NCBI GenBank assembly: GCA_913063405.1 | Contig: CAJXZB010000010.1 | Coordinates: 1 to 64,000 of the forward strand | Source: an uncultured Ulvibacter sp. | GTDB taxonomy: Bacteria; Bacteroidota; Bacteroidia; Flavobacteriales; Flavobacteriaceae | DNA: 64,000 nt | Direction of reading: 5' to 3' | Shown: positions 18,368 through 29,414 of the stretch, piece by piece | Numbering within the stretch: position 1 is the first letter of the stretch | Layout: every line of letters begins with the position of its first letter | Translations under genes and position numbers: made by a program | The notes under the pieces: model-generated | The model's input: the letters and a program-made list of their open reading frames with translations, nothing else | The model's database searches: none | What the model was told of the DNA's origin: nothing

Positions 18368-20560
18368 TTATTTAACGATAATCTTGGCTGATTTTGAAAC
18401 ATCGTTATTACCTAAATTTAAAATATAAATACCTGACGAGACATAGGACATGTCTAAACTATAAAAATATTTATTCCCTTCGTTAAGCAAGGTATTAACC
18501 GCTAACATTTTTCCAGAAATATCGTAAACCTCTAATCTTAGGTTCTTCGAATAATCTGAGAATAAAGTAATATCGAATTTTTTATTGTCGCTAGAGGTTA
18601 CTATCAATTCAGCATTGGTAATATTTAAATCGGTTACTCCCAACACTGCATCATTCACAACATTTTCATTATAGATGTCATTATCAGTGAATTCATCTCC
18701 GGTCAAATCTGTTCTTGTCGAAATTCTATACAAACCTGGGGCAGAAAGGTCTGCGGGAACCGTAAACGTGTATGTGTCCGTTCCTCCTGGCGCAATTGAC
18801 CCTGAATAAGCTTCACTAATAACAGTTCCGCCATTTACACTGTAAGAAACTGGCACGCTAGTCGCTACGGTTGTACCATAATTCTGAATGGTAATTACAA
18901 TATCTTCAGAAGCCGTTAGGTCTGCCGCAGAGTTTGGTAACAAATTATTAATAGCAACATCTAAACTTGGTAAAGTATTTTCTACATCAAAAACACCAAC
19001 TACATTTCTACTGTTGGTACCATAGTATTGTGCTATATGCCAAAAAGTTCTATCATCTTCTGGATCTATACTTAATTGTACATAATCTTGAAATCTTGTA
19101 GATGGGCTATTTGCAGTACTTTGTTTAATTAATTGTTCCGAAAGAGTCATATCTCCAACAGGGTCAGCTGACAATCTACCCGTATATCGTTGCGATATCA
19201 TTTCTGTGTTACTAAGAGAAGAATAGGCTAAACCAATATTCCCTTGAATATCCATAGCAATTCCTCCAGCAAAAGAATGACGATTGTCCGGTGCAACGTA
19301 GGTCCCTTCTTGAAAAATTGTCCAAGGATCTCCCGCAGCATCCTGTCGTAATTCGTACCAACGAATACCTGCTAATTCTCCTCCACTTGGATCTGTGTCC
19401 ACCGTAAAGTTTAAGATCGCAGAGTTATACCCATCAAATTCTCTAAAGTGTGCTTGATTTCCTATGGTAGCTTGTAGGGCATCTAAATCTGGACCTGCAG
19501 GTTGTTCTAAATTTGCAAACGAACCATTGTCAAAAACACCAATAAAATCTGCTGTAGTAATTTCCTGTGGCGTTGAAATAGTTGAATTCCCAATATCTTC
19601 CCAGTCCATATTCAAGGTCCATATTTTTAAATGATCTGTTGTAACACCGCTCCATGCATCATCTTGCATATAAGTAATATTAAAATTCCCATAAGGAGGT
19701 TCAGATCCACCAGTCATAGTAAATCCTTGTGCACTATAAAACCCAAAAGTAGAAATTCCAGGATAGGTAAACTCAGCAAACTGAGCAGGCTCACCTTGAG
19801 CCATTTTAAGGCGCTCAACGGCGTAACACTCTCTTGGGCCGCCTAGGTTATTTCCTGTTACATAATATCCATCACTCCAAATAGAGAATTTTGTATAATC
19901 TGGAAAATTTCCAGTATTAAATTGGTTGTTATAAAGAAACCAACCATCATTAACAGGGTCTGGCCCCATACAAATAGCCATAGCAAACCCATTTGGACTA
20001 TCATCAAACTCTGTAATAATAAATCGTCCTCTTGGTTCACCTGGGTCATTCTCTATATATGGATCAAAAAGTAGTACTCCATCACCAATATTATTACCCG
20101 TAATAACAGTTGACCATGCCATTTCGGGGGTTAAAGGGTTTCCGCCTTTGTCAAAAATTCTAAAAGCGAAATTCCACCCTCCCATATAATGATTAGGACC
20201 TGTCGCTCCGGTACAATCAGCAGGACCTGTTATTGTATTAGGATCTGCATCGAAAACTAAGATTGGAGATTTTCCTGGATATAAAGGAGCGGTAGTTTGC
20301 AATGCTAAATCTGGTCCATTTGATCCTTTACCAGGTACAATATCACCAGTAATATGCATTTTAGGCGGGGCTTCTTTACCATCATAACTAGCATCTGCAA
20401 ATTTAGCAGTGCCGTTCTTTATTTGATCAGCAATGCTCGGAATAATTGTAGGAGAGGATAAATATCCTGTTTTAGAGGGGCCATTTGTTTTTCTTTGTGC
20501 AGTTGCAACCAAGCAACTCATAGCAAAAACAAGTAATAATAAATTAGTTTTCAATTTCAT
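18368..20560 (-). CDS. secreted T9SS substrate, paralogue of the 15039-17702 protein
   Basis: A 730-residue secreted protein with a signal peptide (MKLKTNLLLLVFAMSCLVATAQ). It shares with its neighbour the segments IWSDGYYVTGN, YMQDDAWSGVTTDHLKIWTL, DFIGVFDNGSFANLEQP, VDTDPSGGELAGIRWYELRQ and FQEGTYVAPDNRHSF, so the first 500 residues are homologous. A CARDB-like segment (about 550-640) follows, but there is no GEVED domain. It ends with a T9SS-type segment (DISGKMLAVNTLLNEG, SSGIYILNLGNN, KSAKIIVK). The sorting segments of the two genes are also alike. No enzymatic motif was seen; a surface adhesin or binding role is likely but unproven. Confidence 0.85.
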   Translation of the reverse strand: MKLKTNLLLLVFAMSCLVATAQRKTNGPSKTGYLSSPTIIPSIADQIKNGTAKFADASYDGKEAPPKMHITGDIVPGKGSNGPDLALQTTAPLYPGKSPILVFDADPNTITGPADCTGATGPNHYMGGWNFAFRIFDKGGNPLTPEMAWSTVITGNNIGDGVLLFDPYIENDPGEPRGRFIITEFDDSPNGFAMAICMGPDPVNDGWFLYNNQFNTGNFPDYTKFSIWSDGYYVTGNNLGGPRECYAVERLKMAQGEPAQFAEFTYPGISTFGFYSAQGFTMTGGSEPPYGNFNITYMQDDAWSGVTTDHLKIWTLNMDWEDIGNSTISTPQEITTADFIGVFDNGSFANLEQPAGPDLDALQATIGNQAHFREFDGYNSAILNFTVDTDPSGGELAGIRWYELRQDAAGDPWTIFQEGTYVAPDNRHSFAGGIAMDIQGNIGLAYSSLSNTEMISQRYTGRLSADPVGDMTLSEQLIKQSTANSPSTRFQDYVQLSIDPEDDRTFWHIAQYYGTNSRNVVGVFDVENTLPSLDVAINNLLPNSAADLTASEDIVITIQNYGTTVATSVPVSYSVNGGTVISEAYSGSIAPGGTDTYTFTVPADLSAPGLYRISTRTDLTGDEFTDNDIYNENVVNDAVLGVTDLNITNAELIVTSSDNKKFDITLFSDYSKNLRLEVYDISGKMLAVNTLLNEGNKYFYSLDMSYVSSGIYILNLGNNDVSKSAKIIVK

Positions 20561-20824
20561 AACAAATAATTTTAGTTAATTTTTTAGTCAGAATTGGCTG
20601 CCTGTTTTCACTGATAGCAAAATAAAGAGTCTAATTTTACTAATCCAAATAGTGAATAACCATTGGAACCTTCAGAATTAAAAGAACGATTCAGTGGTTT
20701 TCATTGTATAATGTTAAACTAAAAATTTCTATAGAATAGGAATCTATAGATACTTGTTTTAACCTTATTATGATATAACTACCATAATAATAACAACTAA
20801 AGGAACAAAAACCCTATTTCTTTT

Positions 20825-22360
20825 CTAAGAAAGCCATTGTTGGTAAGAAATGCTATGATTTAATCGTTCAGAAATTACATAAATTGGAATACGTTCTTGT
20901 TTCATTGTGTCTCTATCCCTTATTGTCACGGTTTGATCTTCTAATGTTTGATGATCCACAGTAATACAATATGGTGTTCCTGCAGCATCCTGTCTTCGGT
21001 ATCTTTTTCCTACTGCATCTTTCTCATCGTATAATACATTGAAATCCCATTTCAAGGCTTCAATAATTTCCTTTGCAACATCTGGGAGTCCATCTTTCTT
21101 TACCAATGGAAAAACAGCAGCTTTTATTGGCGCCAAAATAGAAGGTAGTTTAAGAACGGTTCTTGTAGATCCATCTTCTAGGGTTTCATCTTGTAATGAC
21201 TTACTAAATACTGCTAAAAACATTCTATCCAACCCAATGGAGGTTTCAACAACATAAGGTGAATAGCTCTCATTCATCTCAGGGTCGAAGAATTGTAATT
21301 TTTTTCCAGAGTGTTCTTCGTGCGCCTTCAAGTCAAAATCAGTACGAGAATGAATTCCTTCCAACTCTTTAAATCCAAATGGGAAATTAAACTCAATATC
21401 CGCTGCGGCGTTTGCATAGTGAGCCAGCTTTTCGTGGTCGTGGAAACGATAGTTTTCCTCACCCAACCCTAATGACTTATGCCAATTAAGACGCGTTTCC
21501 TTCCAGTATTCGTACCATTTCATTTCTTCCCCAGGACGCACAAAAAACTGCATTTCCATTTGTTCAAATTCACGCATTCTAAAAATAAACTGCCGTGCTA
21601 CTATCTCATTTCTAAAAGCCTTCCCGGTTTGTGCAATCCCAAAAGGGATTTTCATTCTTCCAGTCTTCTGAACATTGGCAAAGTTGACAAAGATCCCCTG
21701 TGCAGTTTCTGGACGCAGATACAAATCGGTTGCCGTATCAGCAGAAGCTCCCAATTTCGTTCCAAACATAAGGTTAAACTGTTTTACCTCTGTCCAGTTT
21801 TTTGAACCACTTACAGGACAAACAATCCCTAAATCTTCAATAAGTTTTTTTACACCAGCCAAATCTTCTGCTTCTAGCAATCTGGCCATAGTGTTTAAAA
21901 TTTCGGCTTTCTTTTCTCTATAGCCAATAACTCTCGCATTTGTTGTTACAAACTCTTCTTCATTAAAAGCTTCACCGAAACGTTTTTTTGCTTTTGTAAT
22001 TTCCTTTTGGGCTTTGACTTCCTGTTTTTCAGCAAAATCCTCTACCAAAACATCTGCACGATATCGCTTTTTAGAATCTTTATTATCTATTAGTGGATCG
22101 TTAAAAGCGTCGACGTGACCAGACGCCTTCCAAGTTGTTGGATGCATTAATATCGCTGCATCTAAACCAACAATATTTTGATGCATGTATACCATGCTTC
22201 GCCACCAGTATTCGCGAATATTCTTCTTTAACTCTACTCCATTTTGAGCATAATCGTATACAGCACTAAGGCCGTCATATATTTCACTCGACCCAAAGAT
22301 GTATCCATACTCCTTTGCGTGCGATATTACTTTCTTAAAATGATCTTCATTATTCGCCAT
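20825..22360 (-). CDS. glyS: glycyl-tRNA synthetase (alpha2 type)
   Basis: A 511-residue class II aminoacyl-tRNA synthetase that charges tRNA-Gly in the cytoplasm. It is the eukaryote/archaea-like alpha2 form rather than the bacterial alpha2beta2 form, as is usual in Bacteroidota. Visible features: an N-terminal YGYIFGSSEIYDGLSAVYDYAQNG block with motif 1 near it, motif 2 FRNEIVARQFIFRMREFEQMEMQFF, SYSPYVVETSIGLDRMFLAVF as motif 3, and an anticodon-binding C-terminal domain from about 390 (APIKAAVFPLVKK, GTPYCITVD). It is preceded closely by a terminator whose T-tract overlaps a good promoter -7 element, so it is probably transcribed alone. Confidence 0.97.
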   Translation of the reverse strand: MANNEDHFKKVISHAKEYGYIFGSSEIYDGLSAVYDYAQNGVELKKNIREYWWRSMVYMHQNIVGLDAAILMHPTTWKASGHVDAFNDPLIDNKDSKKRYRADVLVEDFAEKQEVKAQKEITKAKKRFGEAFNEEEFVTTNARVIGYREKKAEILNTMARLLEAEDLAGVKKLIEDLGIVCPVSGSKNWTEVKQFNLMFGTKLGASADTATDLYLRPETAQGIFVNFANVQKTGRMKIPFGIAQTGKAFRNEIVARQFIFRMREFEQMEMQFFVRPGEEMKWYEYWKETRLNWHKSLGLGEENYRFHDHEKLAHYANAAADIEFNFPFGFKELEGIHSRTDFDLKAHEEHSGKKLQFFDPEMNESYSPYVVETSIGLDRMFLAVFSKSLQDETLEDGSTRTVLKLPSILAPIKAAVFPLVKKDGLPDVAKEIIEALKWDFNVLYDEKDAVGKRYRRQDAAGTPYCITVDHQTLEDQTVTIRDRDTMKQERIPIYVISERLNHSISYQQWLS

Positions 22361-22364
22361 AGCG

Positions 22365-22372
22365 CAAAAATA
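22365..22372 (-). promoter_or_regulatory. candidate -7 element for glyS, leaving almost no leader
   Basis: Read on the minus strand this is TATTTTTG, matching the Bacteroidetes TAnnTTTG element, only four bases before the glyS ATG (22360). A start of transcription 5-7 bases downstream would give a leaderless or nearly leaderless message. It overlaps the T-tract of the upstream terminator, so the match could be coincidental. Confidence 0.35.
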
Positions 22373-22376
22373 AAAA

Positions 22377-22403
22377 AACCGCTACGATAACATCGTAGCG
22401 GTT
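22377..22403 (-). terminator. terminator of the 22436-23317 gene
   Basis: AACCGCTACGA (22377-22387) pairs perfectly with TCGTAGCGGTT (22393-22403). In the leftward direction it is followed by a run of T. An 11-bp stem and a 5-base loop make it one of the strongest in the window. Confidence 0.85.
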
Positions 22404-22435
22404 AGATATATTTTTCTCTTAAAGAGAATAAAACC

Positions 22436-23317
22436 TTATTTAAGTTCCATAGTTGTCGAGGCCACCTGTCTCGCACCGTCAAAAACATTGATTACATACC
22501 TTCCTTCAATCAAATCATCCTCAGCAGCATTCACTAGAATACACACATCAAGTTCCTCATTCTCATAAAACACTTTTGTAGAAGCACTATAGGCGAGGAC
22601 AGTCTCATCGAAAGTCATTGACTCCTTATCGCCTAATAAATTATTCTTAGGATTAATAACCTGAACAAACAACAGTCTATCTCCTTTTTCAGCAATAGAA
22701 TTGGGAGCAAGCGTAAAACACGTCCTTACTTTATCAGCGCGACTGGATCTTCGTGTATCGACAATTTTACCGCTTTTTCTAACAATTACTGCATCACCGC
22801 GTAAGTCCGTAGCATTCACTGTAGATCCTTTTTTAATTGTCTCGGCCATAGCCGTATTGGATTGACTAACTGAATCCACCACCAGATAGGTTTTGGCAAG
22901 TACATTCGTCGTACTATCTCGTTCCAACGCTAAACGTTGATTTGCAAATATTAAACTATCTGCACGTCTAAATAACATCTTACGTTCGTTCTTTAATCTT
23001 CCAATTTCTGCCTTATATCTTCCAATCAAAGCTACGTTGGCTTCGGCACCTTTAATAGAATCTAACAATATTTCTATACGTTCTCGAGCCGCCAATAAAT
23101 CTTTATCCTTTAACTCATTGTCCTGGATAACTTCATCGTAATTTGCAATAAGAGACTCAAGCTCTTGTTCGATATCAGACTTTTGTTGTTCTAAGCCAGT
23201 AACCGTATTCTTACTGTCGTTGTAAAGCGAAACTGTATAAACGGCTAATCCGATCAATAAAACGGACAAAACACCAATTAATATCTTAAATTTAGTACTG
23301 TTATTCTCTGTATCCAT
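22436..23317 (-). CDS. membrane-anchored coiled-coil protein, Bacteroidota-type
   Basis: A 293-residue protein. Residues about 10-30 form one membrane helix (FKILIGVLSVLLIGLAVYTV) after a short cytoplasmic tail. Residues about 35-150 are strongly heptad-like coiled coil. A globular C-terminal domain from about 175 (RGDAVIVRKSGKIVDTRR to the end) is rich in beta-strand segments. I believe such proteins are common in Flavobacteriaceae, but no function is established that I can name. It sits between glyS and comF with its own terminator; the upstream divergent comF start is 86 bases away, so the short spacer must hold both promoters. Confidence 0.75.
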   Translation of the reverse strand: MDTENNSTKFKILIGVLSVLLIGLAVYTVSLYNDSKNTVTGLEQQKSDIEQELESLIANYDEVIQDNELKDKDLLAARERIEILLDSIKGAEANVALIGRYKAEIGRLKNERKMLFRRADSLIFANQRLALERDSTTNVLAKTYLVVDSVSQSNTAMAETIKKGSTVNATDLRGDAVIVRKSGKIVDTRRSSRADKVRTCFTLAPNSIAEKGDRLLFVQVINPKNNLLGDKESMTFDETVLAYSASTKVFYENEELDVCILVNAAEDDLIEGRYVINVFDGARQVASTTMELK

Positions 23318-23402
23318 GGGGTTGAATATTATAGTTTGTGGGGGCTAATGTAGTAAGTGTGTTAAAATAAAACGTTTATAAAATGATAAAAAAAATTAAA
23401 AA

Positions 23403-24065
23403 GTGTTAAATCTCCTGTTTCCAAAAACCTGTAACGCCTGTAAATCAAGGATTTCAAGACGAGAAAAGATAATTTGCGTTGTTTGCAGGCATGCACTCCC
23501 TATGGTTGCTCATCATAAAACGGGAAGTACCTCTATGAAAGATATCTTTTATGGCAGAATTAATGTCGAGCAAGCAACGGCTATTTTACAATTTCAGAAA
23601 AAAGGAATCACCCAGGAACTACTGCACAATCTCAAATACCGAGGAAAAAAAGAAATAAGTGGTTTCTTTGGTAGTTGGCTTGGAAATGAACTTTCAGAAA
23701 TAGAGGCTTATAAAAACATTGACATGGTAATTCCTGTACCTCTGCACAAACAAAAACTTAAAAAGAGAGGCTACAATCAAGTAGCTGGTTTCGGTAAAGA
23801 AATAGCAAAAGCTTTAGGTGTTCCATATCGTGATGATGTACTTGTTAAAATTTCGAAAACCGACTCTCAGGTTTTCAAACAGCGATTTACTAGGTTCAAC
23901 TCTGAAGAAATATTCTCCTTGCAAAATTCCGAAGTTATTAAAGGCAAACACATATTGCTCGTTGACGATATTATTACAACTGGTGCCACTTTGGAAAACT
24001 GTGCAATGCAATTGCTGAAAAACACTCAGGTCAAAATTAGTCTTGCCACTATAGCTATAGCATAG
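23403..24065 (+). CDS. ComF-family phosphoribosyltransferase
   Basis: A 220-residue member of the ComF (PRTase) family, known from competence operons where it aids DNA uptake, and widely present in non-competent bacteria too. It has the N-terminal zinc-finger-like cysteines C10, C13, C25 and C28, the conserved IPVPLHKQKLKKRGYNQ block (about 110-130), and the PRPP-binding motif ILLVDDIITTGATL (about 183-196). The start is a GTG at 23403; this begins exactly where the family begins (MLNLLFPKTC). The gene is followed at 58 bases by a lipoprotein gene on the same strand. Confidence 0.92.
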   Translation: MLNLLFPKTCNACKSRISRREKIICVVCRHALPMVAHHKTGSTSMKDIFYGRINVEQATAILQFQKKGITQELLHNLKYRGKKEISGFFGSWLGNELSEIEAYKNIDMVIPVPLHKQKLKKRGYNQVAGFGKEIAKALGVPYRDDVLVKISKTDSQVFKQRFTRFNSEEIFSLQNSEVIKGKHILLVDDIITTGATLENCAMQLLKNTQVKISLATIAIA

Positions 24066-24110
24066 TCCAAATCACCCAGCAAAAGAAGACATGACTAGAA
24101 AAAATCTTAC

Positions 24111-24118
24111 TACTTTTG
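24111..24118 (+). promoter_or_regulatory. candidate -7 element with minimal leader
   Basis: TACTTTTG matches TAnnTTTG and ends four bases before the ATG of the following lipoprotein gene (24123). The transcript would start at or near the AUG. No clear TTTG -33 partner was found at the usual 17-23 base spacing. Confidence 0.35.
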
Positions 24119-24122
24119 TCGC

Positions 24123-25724
24123 ATGAAGCATCGCTTACTTTATATACCAATTTTACTTTTGTTTTCGCTTTCATTCGTGGACTGTGCTAAAAAAGGCTCT
24201 CCATCTGGTGGAAAGCGCGATAGTATTCCACCTATTATTGTAAAAAGTAATCCTGAAAATTATGCGATTAATTTTACCGATGACGAAATTCGCATCTATT
24301 TTAATGAATATATAAAACTGAAAGATGTTCAAAAAGAGCTAATTGTTTCACCGCCTCTTAAAAATGTGCCAATTATCACACCCTTAAGTGCTTCTAAGAT
24401 TCTGAAAATTAAGATTACGGATACCCTTAAAGAAAATACCACCTATTCTTTTAACTTCGGAAAAAGTATCCAAGACAATAATGAGGGAAACCCTTTTGAA
24501 TATTTTAAATATGTTTTCTCAACTGGAACCTATATCGATAGCCTGAAGCTATCAGGAACGGTCACAGATGCGCAATTGCTAAAACCTGAAAACTCAACCA
24601 CTGTGCTTTTGCATGAGATAAATGAAACTTTTAATGACTCATTGGTATTTTCAGAAAAACCAACCTATGTTACCATAACCGATAGCATAAATGGGTTTGA
24701 ATTTACAAACCTAAGAGCAGGAAAGTATCTATTGATTGCTCTCAAGGAAAAAAATAATGACTATACCTTTCAACCTGCAAATGACAAAATAGCATATGCT
24801 GAGTCTGTTATTTCACTACCTACAGATAGCACATATGAGCTAAACCTTTTTAAAGAGGCCCCAGAGTATAAAATTGCACGCGCAAATCACTTAACCAAGA
24901 ATCATATCACTTTTGGTTTTGAAGGTGATGGAAAAGCATTGAAAATTCAATTACTCTCTAGTAAACCTGAAGGTTATCGTTATAGAACATACGCCGATTT
25001 AAAGTCTGACACACTGCACTATTGGTTTAAACCAGAGATGGAGGTCGATTCCCTACTTTTTATTGCTAAAAACTATAAAAGCATTGATACATTAAATGTT
25101 AGGATGAGGGATCTTTATAAAGACACATTGCGCTTTTCTGCAACGAACGCCGGTCTATTAACGGAAAAAGACACCCTAAAAATTAGAGCTAATACGCCTC
25201 TTGTTGCCTTTGATTCGGAAAAGATTCAGGTCTTGAACAAGGACTCGGTTAAAGTCGATGCCCGCATTGCATTGGATTCTACCTACAACATCGTTAAAGT
25301 TGTTTTCGATAAAGCGGAAGAACAAACATATAGAGTTCAATTGTTTCCAGGTGCTCTTACCGACTTTTACGAGACTTCTAACGACACCTTAAATTATACA
25401 CTCACTACAAAACCAATTTCAGACTACGGAAGCTTAGCACTTACCCTTAACAATGTAAAAAAGTTTCCAATTATTGTACAGTTGGTAGATAGCAAATTTA
25501 AATTACTTTCAGAAAAATATATTTCAGAAAACGGCCCAATTCTATTCGATTATATTCCTCCTGGAAATTACTATGTACGAATTATCCTTGATGAGAACAA
25601 GAATAAAAAATGGGATACAGGTAATTTTCTGCAACGTCTGACACCAGAAAAAGTCATTTACTATCCGTCCAAAATAGAAGTTAGAGCTAACTGGAGTCTA
25701 AACGAAATTTTCACTTTAGATTAA
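24123..25724 (+). CDS. Ig-like domain lipoprotein (Big_5-type)
   Basis: A 533-residue lipoprotein. The signal peptide MKHRLLYIPILLLFSLSFVDC ends in a lipobox with Cys at 21, then KKGSPSGG. An Ig-like domain follows (about 35-135): PPIIVKSNPENYAINF, then RIYFNEYIKLKDV and TYSFNFGKSIQDNNEGNP, the pattern of Big_5 domains. The remaining 400 residues are mostly beta-strand, ending in YYVRIILDENKNKKWDTGNF, typical of a carboxypeptidase-regulatory-like fold. I believe it is conserved in Bacteroidota, without a known function. It ends convergently with the omega-amidase gene, overlapping 14 bases. Confidence 0.82.
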   Translation: MKHRLLYIPILLLFSLSFVDCAKKGSPSGGKRDSIPPIIVKSNPENYAINFTDDEIRIYFNEYIKLKDVQKELIVSPPLKNVPIITPLSASKILKIKITDTLKENTTYSFNFGKSIQDNNEGNPFEYFKYVFSTGTYIDSLKLSGTVTDAQLLKPENSTTVLLHEINETFNDSLVFSEKPTYVTITDSINGFEFTNLRAGKYLLIALKEKNNDYTFQPANDKIAYAESVISLPTDSTYELNLFKEAPEYKIARANHLTKNHITFGFEGDGKALKIQLLSSKPEGYRYRTYADLKSDTLHYWFKPEMEVDSLLFIAKNYKSIDTLNVRMRDLYKDTLRFSATNAGLLTEKDTLKIRANTPLVAFDSEKIQVLNKDSVKVDARIALDSTYNIVKVVFDKAEEQTYRVQLFPGALTDFYETSNDTLNYTLTTKPISDYGSLALTLNNVKKFPIIVQLVDSKFKLLSEKYISENGPILFDYIPPGNYYVRIILDENKNKKWDTGNFLQRLTPEKVIYYPSKIEVRANWSLNEIFTLD

Positions 25725-26487
25725 AGGAATCACGATCCTTTAAAAACTGTAAATGTTCTCTATGGGTCTTTAAATGTTCTCTATTTAGAAATATCGTTTC
25801 TACAAATTCCTTTTCAAAATCTTTTGTTGAAATCTGATCACCTATTACATCATAAATAGCCGAATGTCCTATATATTCATGCCCGTTTCCATCTAGACCC
25901 ACTCGATTTACACCAATACAATAACTCATGTTCTCAATGGCTCGTGCTTTTAACAAAGCATCCCACGCAGTGATTCGTCTTATGGGCCAATTGGCGACAT
26001 AAACAAGTACGTCATAGTCTTGGGTATTTCTTGCCCAAACAGGAAAACGAAGATCATAGCAAATTAAAGGACAAATCTTCCATCCTTTATATTCAATTAC
26101 AATGCGCTCAGCTCCCGAGGTATAAGTTTTATGCTCCCCAGCCAAGGTAAACGTATGTCTTTTATTATAGGTTTTATAAGACCCATCTGGAAAGGCAAAG
26201 TACAATCTATTATAATGGCTATCATTCTCTTTGATAATCAAACTGCCAGTAATTGCCATGTTATTTTTCTTCGCTTCTGAGACCATCCACTGCACAGTTT
26301 CACCTTCTCTTTCTTCCGCAAGATCTGCGGCATTCATCGAAAATCCAGTAGTGAACATTTCTGGGAGAACGACAAGATCCGTTTTCTCAGAAATAGACGA
26401 TATTTTCTCAGAAAAATTCGCTCTATTAGCAACTGGATTCTCCCAATGCAAATGTGACTGAATTAGAGTTATCCCTAAGTTATTCAT
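25711..26487 (-). CDS. omega-amidase (nitrilase superfamily, YafV/Nit2-like)
   Basis: A 258-residue cytoplasmic carbon-nitrogen hydrolase that hydrolyses alpha-keto acid omega-amides such as 2-oxoglutaramate and 2-oxosuccinamate. The nitrilase triad is in view: Glu in VVLPEMFTTGF, Lys in TYNKRHTF and Cys in LICYDLRFP. The FTLAGEH and ANWPIRRITAWD segments are typical of the YafV branch. Omega-amidases act with transaminases that use glutamine or methionine keto acids; a methionine-type aminotransferase lies 3 kb upstream on the same strand, separated by katG and an ankyrin gene. Its ATG overlaps the ankyrin stop (TAATG), so those two are coupled. Confidence 0.93.
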   Translation of the reverse strand: MNNLGITLIQSHLHWENPVANRANFSEKISSISEKTDLVVLPEMFTTGFSMNAADLAEEREGETVQWMVSEAKKNNMAITGSLIIKENDSHYNRLYFAFPDGSYKTYNKRHTFTLAGEHKTYTSGAERIVIEYKGWKICPLICYDLRFPVWARNTQDYDVLVYVANWPIRRITAWDALLKARAIENMSYCIGVNRVGLDGNGHEYIGHSAIYDVIGDQISTKDFEKEFVETIFLNREHLKTHREHLQFLKDRDSFNLK

Positions 26488-26960
26488 TAAACTGTGGTTT
26501 CAAGTAATTCTACAATCTCAACAATCCCCTGCATTTCCGCATGATCTTTTGCCATATGACCTCGATCGTCTGTAATAGAAACATCTGCTCCACAGGCCAA
26601 TAATAATTTGACAATATTTTTTCGCCCAAAGGTAGCAGCAAAAATTAGAGCCGTTGCTCCATTGAAATTTGCAGCATTTACATTCGCACCATTCTCAATA
26701 AGCAGTTTTGCAAGCGTGTCATATCCCTTAAAACATACACCCATTAAGGCGGTATTTCCGGACCCATCCTGCGCATCAATATGTTGGGGATATTGAAGTA
26801 TTATTTCTGAAACTTCTTCAAATCCATAATAGGTGGACAATAGCAAAGGTGTTGAACCTCTTGCATCTTTTTCGTTTACCAAATACGGATGTGCTTTCAA
26901 AATAGATTTCACACTTTGGGAATTTTCATTTCGTAAGGCTTCAACTAATTGTTGTATCAT
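26487..26960 (-). CDS. ankyrin-repeat protein downstream of katG
   Basis: A protein of about 157 residues with four ankyrin repeats (DARGSTPLLLSTYYG, DGSGNTALMGVCFKG, NFNGATALIFAATFG and a final DDRGHMAKDHAEMQG). It has no signal peptide. The ATG at 26960 was chosen over the ATG at 26999 because the latter would start inside the hairpin that ends katG. In other bacteria an ankyrin protein (AnkB) is encoded next to catalase (KatB) and is needed for full activity; the position just after katG suggests a similar accessory role, which is inferred. It overlaps the omega-amidase start by one base. Confidence 0.85.
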   Translation of the reverse strand: MIQQLVEALRNENSQSVKSILKAHPYLVNEKDARGSTPLLLSTYYGFEEVSEIILQYPQHIDAQDGSGNTALMGVCFKGYDTLAKLLIENGANVNAANFNGATALIFAATFGRKNIVKLLLACGADVSITDDRGHMAKDHAEMQGIVEIVELLETTV

Positions 26961-26976
26961 ATTTTGGTATTTAAAA

Positions 26977-27006
26977 AAGCGGAATACTAGAAATTCCATT
27001 CCGCTT
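26977..27006 (-). terminator. hairpin between katG and the ankyrin gene
   Basis: AAGCGGAAT (26977-26985) pairs with ATTCCGCTT (26998-27006). In the katG direction it is followed by TTTTAAAT. It may reduce transcription into the ankyrin and amidase genes relative to katG. Confidence 0.65.
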
Positions 27007-27040
27007 CTATTTCAACAAAATGTTCGTTATAGTAGGTACT

Positions 27041-29257
<2,217 letters not shown>

Positions 29258-29323
29258 TTAATTGATTTTATTTCTGATATCCTATCCTAGTACTATTCCC
29301 TAAAATTACTAATTAAAATACTC

Positions 29324-29349
29324 CCAATCAACTATACCAATCAACTATA
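29324..29349. repeat. exact 13-bp tandem duplication upstream of katG
   Basis: CCAATCAACTATA occurs twice in succession (29324-29336 and 29337-29349), followed by a partial third start (CCAATCG). It lies about 70 bases upstream of the katG ATG. It may be a regulator site or a replication slippage product. Confidence 0.55.
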
Positions 29350-29414
29350 CCAATCGTATGTAATAATGAAATTATTGATAAAATTTATAGTAATCCAACT
29401 CTTATATAATGAAT

